Source: Branchiibius sp. NY16-3462-2
Lineage (GTDB): Bacteria > Actinomycetota > Actinomycetes > Actinomycetales > Dermatophilaceae
Direction: 5' to 3'
Assembly: GCF_001594145.1 (NCBI RefSeq)
Contig: NZ_LVCF01000036.1
Span: 1 to 63,679, forward strand
Length of the DNA: 63,679 nucleotides
A program made the translations under genes and the position numbers. The notes beneath the pieces are model-generated. The model was not told the origin of the DNA and ran no database searches. It worked only from the letters and a program-made list of their open reading frames with translations. Positions 1 to 7,858 of the stretch are shown here, in pieces. How positions within the stretch are numbered: position 1 is the stretch's first letter; each line of letters starts with the position of its first letter.

Positions 1-95
1 ACACCACGCGCGACCTGCTCAGCGCTCATACCCTGCGACAACAACCGCAACGCCCGACGACGCTCTGCAGACAAATCTCGCAACACAACCTCCAC
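1..95 (-). mobile_element. 5' end of an HTH/transposase-like gene, cut by the window edge
   Basis: Reading leftward from a GTG at 95-93 the frame stays open to the window edge. The 31 visible residues include the stretches LSAERRRALRLLSQG and MSAEQVARG, an N-terminal helix-turn-helix typical of IS630-like and related transposases. The downstream part is outside the window, so family and integrity cannot be judged. Immediately behind its start lies a VOC gene that lacks its own 5' half, which fits an insertion at about position 95-110. It could instead be an ordinary small HTH regulator. Confidence 0.4.
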
Positions 96-100
96 GGTTC

Positions 101-283
101 GTGTTGCACCCACCGCCTGAACCAGCCCTCTGGCTGCACGCCACCGACGTCCAAACCATCCACGACGCGCTCGTCGCAGACGGTCACACCATCGCGGCCG
201 CTCCCATCGACGGACCGTTCGGCCGGACGTTCACCTTCGCTGACCCCGACGGCTACCTGATCACCCTTCACGACCGCGCCTAG
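101..283 (+). pseudogene. 3' remnant of a VOC (glyoxalase/bleomycin-resistance fold) gene
   Basis: The 60 residues match only the C-terminal half of a VOC domain, with the usual closing motif FADPDGYLITLHD ending the protein. A complete single-domain VOC protein is about 120 residues, so the N-terminal beta-alpha-beta-beta-beta unit and one metal-ligand pair are missing. The 5' boundary coincides with the HTH/transposase-like gene on the opposite strand, and no ribosome binding site precedes the GTG at 101. I read it as a gene decapitated by insertion. An imperfect hairpin (7-bp GACGGCA/TGCCGTC arms) follows at about 296-323. Confidence 0.6.
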
Positions 284-344
284 CACGGCGAGGCGGACGG
301 CACCCTTGGACGGGGATGCCGTCGCCGAGGGACCGGGCCCAGTT

Positions 345-932
345 CTAGAGCCCTGCAGCCAATGAGCGAAGGACTTCGACCTCCGGGAAGGTGGCCGGGT
401 CACCGTATCCGTGCTGAGTCAGCCACTGGATCTGCATCAGACTCCGGAGCGCCCAATAAGCACGAACGACGTCGACATCGACCTCGCCGTCGTACCCAGT
501 GACGACATCGGCGAGGTGCTCGGGGTGCCCTAGCGTCAAGGTGGCGAGGTCGTACATCGCGTCTCCGTGACCGGCCTCGGACCAGTCGAGCACACCGCTG
601 ACCTGGTCCCCTTCGACGAACACGTGCACGATCTGCAGGTCGCCATGGATGAACGCCGGTTTCCATGGGCGCAGCGCGGGACGGGCAAGCTGGCGACAGC
701 GGTCGACGACGTCTGCGGGTACGACGTTGTTGGCGACCACCCACGCGCATTCCGGGTCCAGCAACGGCGGAAACTGCAACAGGCCGTCTACCTCGACCGG
801 CCGCTGCTGGCACTGACTACTCGGCCACGGCGGGGGTGGCGCGGCGTGCAACCGCGCGGCGGCTCTCCCCGCCGCAGACCAAGCCGCCGACGATGCGTAC
901 GACGGTTGGCCGAGTACGGCGAGAGTCCGATG
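345..932 (-). pseudogene. Truncated aminoglycoside/homoserine phosphotransferase-like (APH) gene
   Basis: The open frame carries the C-lobe of the APH kinase-like family: the catalytic HGDLQ motif, then VLDWSEAGHGDAMYDLA where D of LDW is the Mg-binding aspartate. The frame can be read back as far as AAARLHAAPPP, the helix before the catalytic loop, but a TGA at 935-933 closes it and no ATG or GTG occurs in between; only a TTG at 851 could start translation. A full APH protein is about 280-300 residues, so the ATP-binding N-lobe is missing. Without it the product cannot be an active kinase. Substrate is unknown. Confidence 0.6.
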
Positions 933-1016
933 TCACTATGCAGGCGCCAATCAAACTGTGAGACAGAGAATCTCGACGAGAAGACGGGCGATCCTCGGCG
1001 ATCGCAACGACCTGGT

Positions 1017-1193
1017 CTAGTGATTACGCCCGGTCAGACGTGACCGGGTAACGGCGTATGACACCACAGCTACAGGGATGACAATCGCCGGAGTCCATCC
1101 GTTCCCCAGGTTGAAGACCAGCCTGCAGATGATCTCCAAAACGACCGCAATTGCGACTGCAACGGTAAGACTGATCAGAGTGGCCCGGTCCAT
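1017..1193 (-). CDS. Small predicted membrane protein, 58 aa
   Basis: A short frame starts at ATG 1193-1191, two bases after the TAA of the GNAT gene upstream, and ends at TAG 1019-1017. The product has two hydrophobic stretches, about residues 6-27 (LISLTVAVAIAVVLEIICRL) and 34-48 (WTPAIVIPVAVVSYAV), and a basic C-terminal tail SRLTGRNH. That looks like a two-helix membrane hairpin with the tail in the cytoplasm. No family is recognised. The tight coupling to the GNAT gene and the coherent hydrophobic pattern argue that it is real, but codon evidence from 58 residues is limited. Confidence 0.5.
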   Translation of the reverse strand: MDRATLISLTVAVAIAVVLEIICRLVFNLGNGWTPAIVIPVAVVSYAVTRSRLTGRNH

Positions 1194-1195
1194 TG

Positions 1196-2077
1196 TTATG
1201 ACGGTGGCTCGAAGTCGGCGACCTCCGGGAGCCGTTCGAACCCAGCTGATTCATAAGCCGCCACCGCGCCCACATTACTGGCGGGTGTGCAGACCACTAC
1301 GCAGGAAGCGCCCATGGCTGCCAACTGGCTCGCAGCAGCAAGCGTGATGGCCCGGCCGTAGCCGTGGCCCCGGAACTCATGGTGGGCACCGAGCGGCTCG
1401 ATGAGCCCCGCTTTTCCCTGTCCCGCCGACCACACCGTTGCGGCCGCGACGGCGTGGTCATCGGCGTCGTAGGCGACCAGGCAGCAGGCGTTGCGGTAGG
1501 CGAGGGATGCTGCCATCGTGTGCCAGCGCTCGATCGTGAAAGTCGAGCCCGCGAAAGAGGCTCGCTGCACCGAGACGCGGTCGCGGATGAGCCGCTCATC
1601 GGTCGTCGAGGCATCGAGCGTGACGATACGCAGGCCGCAGTCTTCCACCGGGTTCGCAAGATTCCGTCGAAGAGGGGTCCACGGCTCGCCCGGCAGCCAC
1701 CCGCTGTCGGCGAGCAAGGCCCGGAACGCCGTACCTGACCTCGCCTCGACGGTTCCACGGTCCGCCGGCAGGACTCCCCGGTCCGGGTCGCTCAGGTCGT
1801 CCCGAACCTGCGCGGCGATGTCCTTGTCCTCGTCGACCTGCGGGTCGATGCTCATCCGGATCATCGCACTCTCGGAGTCCACCAGGCCGATCGAAACCAC
1901 ACGCCCGTCACGTCGCCAGAGCCGGAGGTCATCGGCGAGCGCCTGTGCACCGAAGCTGGAGTTCCACCCCAGATCGCCGGGGTGGACCTGGACCGATCGC
2001 CCGTCCTGCCAGGACGAAACCGCATCGATGACTTCGGGAAGTACGTCGATCGTGGCCGCGTGGAGGGTAGTCGTCAC
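1196..2077 (-). CDS. GNAT family N-acetyltransferase, 293 aa
   Basis: The C-terminal half is a GCN5-related acetyltransferase domain. The acetyl-CoA pyrophosphate loop EFRGHGYGRAI lies at about residues 234-244 and fits the R/Q-x-x-G-x-G pattern. It is followed by the beta-5/alpha-4 segment SNVGAVAAYESAGF near the C-terminus, where the tyrosine is the usual general acid. The N-terminal 130 residues are less conserved and may be a degenerate second GNAT fold. The acceptor (amine, peptide or antibiotic) cannot be told from sequence. It is transcribed away from the broken reductase gene at 2219 and is followed by the 58-aa membrane ORF. Confidence 0.75.
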   Translation of the reverse strand: MTTTLHAATIDVLPEVIDAVSSWQDGRSVQVHPGDLGWNSSFGAQALADDLRLWRRDGRVVSIGLVDSESAMIRMSIDPQVDEDKDIAAQVRDDLSDPDRGVLPADRGTVEARSGTAFRALLADSGWLPGEPWTPLRRNLANPVEDCGLRIVTLDASTTDERLIRDRVSVQRASFAGSTFTIERWHTMAASLAYRNACCLVAYDADDHAVAAATVWSAGQGKAGLIEPLGAHHEFRGHGYGRAITLAAASQLAAMGASCVVVCTPASNVGAVAAYESAGFERLPEVADFEPPS

Positions 2078-2218
2078 GTCATCAACGAACCAGGTCGCGG
2101 ACGGGGCGGCTACGCATTTTCGACCGCCTAGCTTGGTGGATGACGGCGCGGGATGTTGCTGCGAAGAGCATCATGAGGGCATGAGCGTGCGCCTTCTGAT
2201 GCAGATCGGCGCGAGCCG

Positions 2219-2682
2219 TTGACCCGAATCGTGACGTTCACCCTGACCACCTTGGACGGCGCGGTCGACGACCCGGGTCGCTACTTCCCCAACCCGGGCG
2301 CGGACGGCCCGTCCCCGCCTGGGTACGACGCAGTGATGGCCGACCTGGAGGCGCAACTTCTGGCCTCCCAGAAGGCGGTGCTACTGGGCCGTGGGATGTA
2401 CGACCAGTGGTCCGCTCGCAGACGTTGTCGCGGAATTGAAGGGGTTGCCCGGGAATCGAGACGTCGGCGTCCACGGCAGCATCACCCTGGTCCAGTCGCT
2501 GATCACCCACCAGCTGGCCGATGAGGTCCAACTGGTGGGTGGCGCCGGTGACTGATCCCGTCGGCCGACGATTGTTTGCCGGGATGGAGCAACTGGCTCG
2601 CTGGCAATTGATCAGCTGCACCGCGACTGACACCGGAGCGCTCTGGCTGACCTACCGTCCACAGCGGGAGAAGTCCGCCTAG
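2219..2682 (+). pseudogene. Broken dihydrofolate reductase-like (RibD C-terminal fold) gene
   Basis: Three frames must be joined to recover one family member. Frame one gives the start (FTLTTLDGAVDDPGRYF) through LLGRGMYDQWS. The next frame gives DVVAELKGLPG, then GVHGSITLVQSL and LADEVQLV. A third frame gives PVGRRLFAGMEQL and GALWLTYRP up to the TAG at 2682. In intact homologues these pieces are in one frame and about 50 residues lie between DQWS and DVVAEL, so there is an internal deletion plus a second frameshift near 2543-2550. The gene is dead. It lies in the decayed left part of the window. Confidence 0.7.
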
Positions 2683-2684
2683 GG

Positions 2685-2957
2685 CTAGTGCGGCTCCACG
2701 ACGAACTCAGTCTCGCCCTTCGCGGGAACCTCGATGACGTCCACGTGCGACACGCTCGCTGACGGCGGTCCCTTGTGCAGCCAGGCGAGCATCGAGTCAA
2801 CCGCCTCCGGCGACCCTTCCAACTCGGCCTCGACCGCGCCGTCGGAGCGGTTGCGCACCCAACCCGCGAGCCCGTACTTGTCGGCCACCGTCTGCGTGCT
2901 CCACCGGAATCCGACGCCCTGGACTGATCCAGTGACGACCACCCGCACTCGTCGCAT
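2685..2957 (-). CDS. acyP: Acylphosphatase, 90 aa
   Basis: Acylphosphatase hydrolyses the carboxyl-phosphate bond of acyl phosphates such as acetyl phosphate or carbamoyl phosphate in the cytosol. The family signature is complete: VTGSVQGVGFRW near the N-terminus carries the phosphate-binding loop and catalytic arginine (R18), and GWVRNRSDGAVEAELEG carries the catalytic asparagine. Length is normal for the family. I chose the ATG at 2957, directly before RRVRVVV; the frame extends further upstream but without family similarity. It lies 19 nt downstream of the DUF427 gene on the same strand and may be cotranscribed. Confidence 0.92.
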   Translation of the reverse strand: MRRVRVVVTGSVQGVGFRWSTQTVADKYGLAGWVRNRSDGAVEAELEGSPEAVDSMLAWLHKGPPSASVSHVDVIEVPAKGETEFVVEPH

Positions 2958-2976
2958 CAACTCATCCTGCCCGAGC

Positions 2977-3357
2977 TCAGTCCTCGAGCGAGATGTCCAC
3001 CGCGTCCGGATAGAACGCCAGGTGGTCGGCGATCGGCGACACCGCGTCGTACGGCTCGGGATAGAACCACACTTTGTCGGCGGTGACGTTTCCATCCGCG
3101 TCCCGCAACCCGTGGTAGCGCGCCGTCCCCTTATACGGGCAGTACGTCGTGTGGTCGCTTTCGGTGAGCACTGCTGGGTCCACGTCGGCGCGAGGGAGGT
3201 ACTGCACCGCGGGATAGGTCGACTCTGCGAGTCGTAGGCTCGAGGTGCTGGAAGCGATCACCCGACCTCCGAATCTGACTGTCACCCGATGCTGCTCGGG
3301 TTCAACTGTGATCGGATGATCCGGTCCTGGTTCGAGTCTTGGCTGGACGGCCATCAT
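2977..3357 (-). CDS. DUF427 family protein, about 126 aa
   Basis: The whole protein matches the small beta-rich DUF427 family. Seen features are the central VRFGGRVIASS, the diagnostic YLPRADVD, the segment TYCPYKGTARYHGLRD and the closing VWFYPEPYDAVSPIADHLAFYPD. Biochemical function of the family is not established. Two consecutive ATGs open the frame (3357 and 3354); a GAGG element just upstream is better spaced for the second. The acylphosphatase gene follows on the same strand. Confidence 0.85.
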   Translation of the reverse strand: MMAVQPRLEPGPDHPITVEPEQHRVTVRFGGRVIASSTSSLRLAESTYPAVQYLPRADVDPAVLTESDHTTYCPYKGTARYHGLRDADGNVTADKVWFYPEPYDAVSPIADHLAFYPDAVDISLED

Positions 3358-3496
3358 TTCCTCGATTCCTCAGTGGTACCCAGGTGAACGCCACGACGGC
3401 GGGGGCTCATTCCCGGAGTCCATCACCAAACGAAACGGGGTATCTCCACGGGCAGCGGCATCTCCTTAAGATCAACCCCGTCACGAGGAGACCGTC

Positions 3497-4075
3497 ATGT
3501 CTGAAACCGTTACTCGCGAGTACCTCTCGCAGATAACCACCGAACTTCCGATGACGGTGCGCGATCTGCGCGCCCGGCAGTTCGACTCCGTCAGCCTCCA
3601 TCTGAACCCGGGCATCATCCGGCTGCTGCAGGGAGATCACCCCGACCTCGGCCCGGCGGTCCTCACCCTGACCACCCGCACGCCGTACGCCGATAACGGG
3701 CTGCTCGACTTCTACGCGCCCGGACGCTGGGACTGCACCTCGGGCCTGGTCTTCATGGGCTCGATCCATCAGGTCGGCCAGTCGATCGGGGAGTGGGAAG
3801 GCACCGTCGGATACGCCTCGTACACGATCGCCGATCCGGGAACCTATCTGGTCGCCTTGGCCTTCCGCGGCCTCAACCAGACGATGCGGATGAGCGGCCC
3901 GTTCGGCGACGTCACTATGCCGTCCAACTCCAATTCCCAGACCAAGTGGCTGACCGCCACGATCAGCACGACCACTGCGGACGAGAAGGTCTGGACCAAC
4001 TTCTCCTCGCGCGAGGACCACGGCTGGGCGGGGCTGGCCTACTTCGAAGAGTTCAGCGTGCACCGCTTGTCCTGA
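3497..4075 (+). CDS. Unrecognised 192-aa protein, probably beta-rich and cytosolic
   Basis: The gene has a good start: GAGGAGACC lies just upstream of the ATG at 3497. I do not recognise the family. The protein has no signal peptide, membrane segment or cysteine cluster (one Cys near residue 76). It is rich in Thr, Ser, Gly and aromatic residues, and alternating strands such as GPAVLTLTTRTPYA, TYLVALAFRG and KWLTATISTTTADEKVW suggest a beta-sandwich. It stands between the DUF427 gene (divergent, 139 nt away) and the uracil-DNA glycosylase gene (34 nt downstream, same strand). No function should be inferred. Confidence 0.7.
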   Translation: MSETVTREYLSQITTELPMTVRDLRARQFDSVSLHLNPGIIRLLQGDHPDLGPAVLTLTTRTPYADNGLLDFYAPGRWDCTSGLVFMGSIHQVGQSIGEWEGTVGYASYTIADPGTYLVALAFRGLNQTMRMSGPFGDVTMPSNSNSQTKWLTATISTTTADEKVWTNFSSREDHGWAGLAYFEEFSVHRLS

Positions 4076-4108
4076 GGGACCTGACGCGATCCCGGTAGCG
4101 TCGGCTGG

Positions 4109-4945
4109 GTGGAACGCCTCCCGCACCCGGTCACCGGAGCGATGATGACCTCGCCGGCGACCCCGGGCGAGGGATGGCCCGGTGACCTGGCTACCCCGGC
4201 CACGCCACAGGCCACGTCCGCGAGCGACGTACGCCGATGGGCAGCAGATGCCTCCCTCGCCGAACTCACGGCCCGGCTGACCGTCTGTCGCGCCTGCCCC
4301 CGGCTGGTGAGCTGGCGCGAAGAGTGCGCCCGGGTGAAGAAGGCGGCCTACGCGGACCAGCCCTACTGGGGCCGACCGGTCGCTGGTTTCGGCGACACCA
4401 GACCGTGGTTGCTGGCGTTCGGCCTCGCGCCGGCGGCCAACGGCGGTAACCGCACCGGTCGTAACTTCACCGGAGACCCCTCTGCCACATGGCTTTTCGA
4501 GGCGCTTCACCGAGCCGGCCTGGCCGCGTTGCCCACCTCGGAGAACGCAGGGGACGGGCAACACCTGACCGGGGTCAGATTGCTCAACCCGGTGCGGTGC
4601 GCGCCACCCAAGAACAAACCAACGCCGACCGAGCTGTCGACCTGCTCCCCGTGGGTCGCGCGCGAACTCCAACTCGTGCTGCCCACGGCACGAGTTGTGT
4701 TGTGCCTCGGTGCTATTGGGTGGTCAGCGGCCCTGACGGCACTCGAGAGCGCGGGCATCGACATCCCGCGACCCCGACCGAAATTCGGCCACGGCACAGA
4801 AGCAACGGTCGGCGGCCTGCACCTGATCGGTTGCTACCACCCGTCCCCGCACAACACCTACACCGGCCGACTGACTCACGACATGTTCGACGAGATCATC
4901 ACGCGGGCAACCAAACTCGCGCAGGAGAAGGAGGGGAACGGATGA
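4109..4945 (+). CDS. udgB: Family 5 uracil-DNA glycosylase (UdgB type)
   Basis: This Fe-S glycosylase removes uracil and related deaminated bases from DNA to start base excision repair. Cluster ligands begin with C60 and C63 (CRACPRL), as in type 4/5 enzymes. Motif A is GLAPAANGGNRTGRNFTGD (about 105-123), which lacks the acidic residue of other UDG families as expected for family 5. Motif B is HPSPHNTYTG (about 244-253). The GTG at 4109 gives 278 aa; an internal ATG at 4142 is possible because the first 40 residues are low complexity. Its TGA overlaps the ATG of the aldo/keto reductase gene, so the two are translationally coupled. Confidence 0.88.
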   Translation: MERLPHPVTGAMMTSPATPGEGWPGDLATPATPQATSASDVRRWAADASLAELTARLTVCRACPRLVSWREECARVKKAAYADQPYWGRPVAGFGDTRPWLLAFGLAPAANGGNRTGRNFTGDPSATWLFEALHRAGLAALPTSENAGDGQHLTGVRLLNPVRCAPPKNKPTPTELSTCSPWVARELQLVLPTARVVLCLGAIGWSAALTALESAGIDIPRPRPKFGHGTEATVGGLHLIGCYHPSPHNTYTGRLTHDMFDEIITRATKLAQEKEGNG

Positions 4946-5892
4946 GTGCAGAGAAGGTCGGGCTGGGTCTGGCGGCACTCGGCCGCCCGGCGTACATCAC
5001 CTCCGGGCGAGGCAGCGACCTGGGTGGCCACCGCACCGTCGAGGAGATGCGGGAGCGCACCGCCCAGGTGCTCGACGCCGCGTACGCCGCGGGCGTGCGG
5101 TACGTCGACTGCGCCCGGTCGTACGGCGTCTCCGAGAGTTTCCTCGCGAGCTGGCTGGCCACCCGGCCGGCAGCCAGCGATGTCACGGTGGCCTCGAAGT
5201 GGGGTTACCGCTACGTCGGCGACTGGCAGATGGCCGCCGAAACCCATGAGCAGAAGGACCATTCGCTGGCTGCCTTCCAGGAGCAGTGGGCCGCAACTGA
5301 GCACGAACTGGGCGGCCACGTCGACATCTACCAGATCCACTCGCTCACTCCGGACAGCCCCGCGCTCAACGACGATGCCCTGTTGGATGCGCTGGCCACG
5401 TTGCGGGACAACGGAATTCGGATCGGCTTCTCCACGTCCGGGCCGCAGCAAGCCGAGGTAGTACGGGCGGCACTGAGCATCACCAGAGGCGGCCAGCCGC
5501 TCTTCCGCGTCGTGCAATCGACCTGGAACCTGCTCGAACCCTCCGTCGGCCCGGCGCTGCAGGAAGCCGCCGATGTCGGAGTGCACGTCGTGGTCAAGGA
5601 AGCCATGGCAAACGGCCGGTTGGTGACTGGCAGCGACGATGCGACGACCCGCCCGCTGGAAGAGGCTGCCGAATCGATGGGGCTGCCGCTGCGCCAAGCC
5701 GCGTTCGCGGCCGTCGCCGCCCAGCCGTGGGTCGGTCACGTGCTGTCCGGTGCGGTCACCGCCGGGCAGGTAGAGGAGAACGTGACTGCCGCTTCAATCT
5801 CCCTGTCTGACAGTCAGATCCAGGAACTCCTGGTGGCGGCGCAGGACCCGCAGGCCTACTGGACCGCCCGCTCGCAGCGCGACTGGGCCTGA
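4942..5892 (+). CDS. Aldo/keto reductase, 316 aa
   Basis: NAD(P)H-dependent TIM-barrel oxidoreductase. The catalytic tetrad is visible: D56 and Y61 (VDCARSYG), K86 (ASKWGY) and H133 (QIHSL). The cofactor-phosphate region near the C-terminus is degenerate but includes SGAVTAGQVEENV. The ATG at 4942 overlaps the stop of the udgB-type gene by 3 bases. The substrate is unknown; linkage to a DNA repair enzyme is probably only operonic convenience. The convergent SLC13 permease gene ends 4 nt downstream. Confidence 0.87.
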   Translation: MSAEKVGLGLAALGRPAYITSGRGSDLGGHRTVEEMRERTAQVLDAAYAAGVRYVDCARSYGVSESFLASWLATRPAASDVTVASKWGYRYVGDWQMAAETHEQKDHSLAAFQEQWAATEHELGGHVDIYQIHSLTPDSPALNDDALLDALATLRDNGIRIGFSTSGPQQAEVVRAALSITRGGQPLFRVVQSTWNLLEPSVGPALQEAADVGVHVVVKEAMANGRLVTGSDDATTRPLEEAAESMGLPLRQAAFAAVAAQPWVGHVLSGAVTAGQVEENVTAASISLSDSQIQELLVAAQDPQAYWTARSQRDWA

Positions 5893-5896
5893 GATC

Positions 5897-7450
5897 TCAG
5901 AACGACCAGATCACCGGCACCAGGAACGCGGCGACCGCGCCGAAGAAGATCAGATTCGGCAGCCCGAGCCGCCAGTAGTCCCCGAACCGGTATCCGGCCG
6001 GCTCCTGGATCATCAGGTTCGCCGGCGTCGCCACCGGCGTCAGGAACGCCGCCGCGGCCGCCACCGCGATCGCCATCAGCATCGGCAACGGCGAGGTGTG
6101 GGTGTTCTGCGACACCGCCACTGCGATCGGCGCCACGATCAGGGCCGTCGCGAGGTTGCTGATGAACTGCCCGAGGATCAGCACCACGACGACCACCCCG
6201 ATCAGCAGCAGTCGCGGCGAGTCTCCGAAGGTCGAGACCAACCGGTCGGAGATCAGGTCGGCAGCGCCACTGGTCTGGATCGCGGTCGACAGCGGGATCA
6301 TCCCCGCGATCGTGATCAAGGTCGGCAACTGGATCGCGCTCTGCGCTTGCTCGCGCGTCAGCGCCTTCAGCGCCACCAGCAACACCGCCGCGCCGAGCAC
6401 GATGATCGCCGGCGGGGCGGCACCGATCGCCAACAACACCGCCATCGGGATCACGATCGCCAGGGTCAGGTAGGTGCGTACCCCGAAGCGGCCGCTCTGT
6501 CGCCGAACCTGCTCCGGCTCAGCCACACTCACCACATCCGGCTCCGCCAGATGCTCGTCCAGCGCCGACCAGCCGCCCCGCACGACCAGGATGTCGCCCG
6601 CCTGCAACTGACCGTTCTCCAGCGCCGACCCGCCCCGTCGCAGCGCCACCACGAACAGGTCCTCGCCCTGCATCGGCATCCCGACGTAGACGTGTTCGCC
6701 GATGAACGACGACCGGGGCGGGATCACGATCTCCTTGAGGCCCTCGTGGTAGGAGATCGCCGCGTCCTCCGAGGCCAGGTCGTACTCGCGGGCCATCAAC
6801 TCGGCGTACCGGCTCAGATCGTTGGGGGCATCCCGGGGCGTCCGCACCGGCAGGACCTTGGGTCCGAGGAAGAGGTTGATCGCAAAGGTCCCTACCACCA
6901 ACGGGATACCCGCCAGCGCGAACTCGAAGAAGCCGAACGGCCGACTGCCTGATTCCTGCGAGACCTCCGAGACCAGCAGGTTGATCGGGCTACCCAGCAG
7001 TGTCAGCAGCGAGCCCGCGTGCGCGGCAAAAGCCATCGGCATCAACAGTTTTGAGGGAGCCTGACGGATCCGGGTCGCCAGGATGACCCCGACCGGCACC
7101 AGCGCCGTGACCGAGCCGTTCACGCTGATCGCGGCCGTCAGGACCGCCACCAGGAGCATGAGCCCGAGTACGACGGATCTCGGGTTGGTGCCCGTGCGCG
7201 CCATGAGTTGCTGGCCGGCAAAGGCAGTCACCCCGGTGGCGTCCAACGCCTCGCTGATCACGAAGAGGCTGGCGATATAGATGATCAGCGGATCGCCGAA
7301 ACCGGCGACAGTCTGTCCCAGGGTCAACACCCCGGTCAGATAGAGCGCCAGCGCCACGCCGAGCGCCACCACCGAGGGCGGCAGCTTGTTCCAGATGAAG
7401 ACGGCGACGGCGACGACCAGGATCACGAACGTCGTCGTGCTCGCCGCCAT
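5897..7450 (-). CDS. SLC13/DASS-type anion permease with RCK_C (TrkA_C) domain, 517 aa
   Basis: Predicted plasma-membrane symporter of the ArsB/NhaD and divalent-anion:sodium superfamily, transporting sulfate, dicarboxylates or similar anions. The architecture is two membrane bundles, each with a re-entrant hairpin (GSPINLLVSE about 166-175 and PVATPANLMIQ near residue 480), separated by a cytosolic RCK_C domain around residues 235-310 (PPRSSFIGEHVYVGM, GDILVVRGG). The ATG at 7450 begins a membrane segment at once; the frame runs upstream without similarity. A 19-bp perfect hairpin lies 39 nt upstream of this start and insulates it from the gene at 7546. Substrate is not predictable. Confidence 0.82.
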   Translation of the reverse strand: MAASTTTFVILVVAVAVFIWNKLPPSVVALGVALALYLTGVLTLGQTVAGFGDPLIIYIASLFVISEALDATGVTAFAGQQLMARTGTNPRSVVLGLMLLVAVLTAAISVNGSVTALVPVGVILATRIRQAPSKLLMPMAFAAHAGSLLTLLGSPINLLVSEVSQESGSRPFGFFEFALAGIPLVVGTFAINLFLGPKVLPVRTPRDAPNDLSRYAELMAREYDLASEDAAISYHEGLKEIVIPPRSSFIGEHVYVGMPMQGEDLFVVALRRGGSALENGQLQAGDILVVRGGWSALDEHLAEPDVVSVAEPEQVRRQSGRFGVRTYLTLAIVIPMAVLLAIGAAPPAIIVLGAAVLLVALKALTREQAQSAIQLPTLITIAGMIPLSTAIQTSGAADLISDRLVSTFGDSPRLLLIGVVVVVLILGQFISNLATALIVAPIAVAVSQNTHTSPLPMLMAIAVAAAAAFLTPVATPANLMIQEPAGYRFGDYWRLGLPNLIFFGAVAAFLVPVIWSF

Positions 7451-7488
7451 CCTGCACCTCCGCCTGCGCCCGGGTCCCCAGAATGACA

Positions 7489-7536
7489 GGACGCCCCTTC
7501 GCGATCCACCACGGGGCGGATCGCGAAGGGGCGTCC
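7489..7536 (-). terminator. Perfect 19-bp stem, 10-nt loop
   Basis: GGACGCCCCTTCGCGATCC at 7489-7507 pairs completely with its reverse complement at 7518-7536. It follows the stop of the 52-aa membrane protein by 9 nt and precedes the start of the permease. There is no T-tract, which is common for actinobacterial terminators. It should stop transcription coming from the right. Confidence 0.75.
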
Positions 7537-7545
7537 AGGAGGGTC

Positions 7546-7704
7546 TTAGCGGTTGATGCTGCTGCGACCCCGGCCGAGCAGAGTCAGGACGGCGCCGACG
7601 ACCAGGACGGCCACGCCGATCCAGATCAGGATCTTGCCGACTCCGGCGAAACCAACGATGAGCAGGATGACGCCGATCACGACGAGTGCAAGCCACGGGG
7701 ACAT
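7546..7704 (-). CDS. Small two-helix membrane protein, 52 aa (DUF6131-like)
   Basis: The product is almost entirely two hydrophobic helices (about residues 3-21 and 25-43, WLALVVIGVILLIVGF and ILIWIGVAVLVVGAVLTLL) followed by a basic GRGRSS tail. It resembles the short actinobacterial DUF6131 membrane proteins, for which no function is known. The ATG at 7704 has AAAGGGT 5 nt upstream as ribosome binding site. The gene is monocistronic, with the strong hairpin at 7489-7536 directly behind it. Confidence 0.75.
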   Translation of the reverse strand: MSPWLALVVIGVILLIVGFAGVGKILIWIGVAVLVVGAVLTLLGRGRSSINR

Positions 7705-7858
7705 AACGAACCCTTTCGGGGTGGAGGAACGAATGAACGGGGCCATCCGATCGGGCGTTCCCCCCGTGACCGGACAGCGAGGATCAAACTTACGAAATCG
7801 AAAGCAATTCGTCGCCACCCCCAGGAATGGAGGCCCAGGATCAGGCACACTCTGTTTT

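Noticed and set aside
1225..1245. A tRNA-like TTCGAAC box
   Set aside because: It lies inside the GNAT coding region and no acceptor or anticodon arms can be folded around it.
3407..4672. A 421-codon open frame on the minus strand
   Set aside because: It lies antisense to the unrecognised protein and the uracil-DNA glycosylase, is low-complexity in Gly/Arg, and matches no family. High GC keeps antisense frames open.
7450..7696. An upstream extension of the SLC13 permease by 82 codons
   Set aside because: The added part is Arg-rich, crosses the 19-bp terminator and the 52-aa gene in another frame, and has no similarity; the ATG at 7450 begins the first membrane helix.
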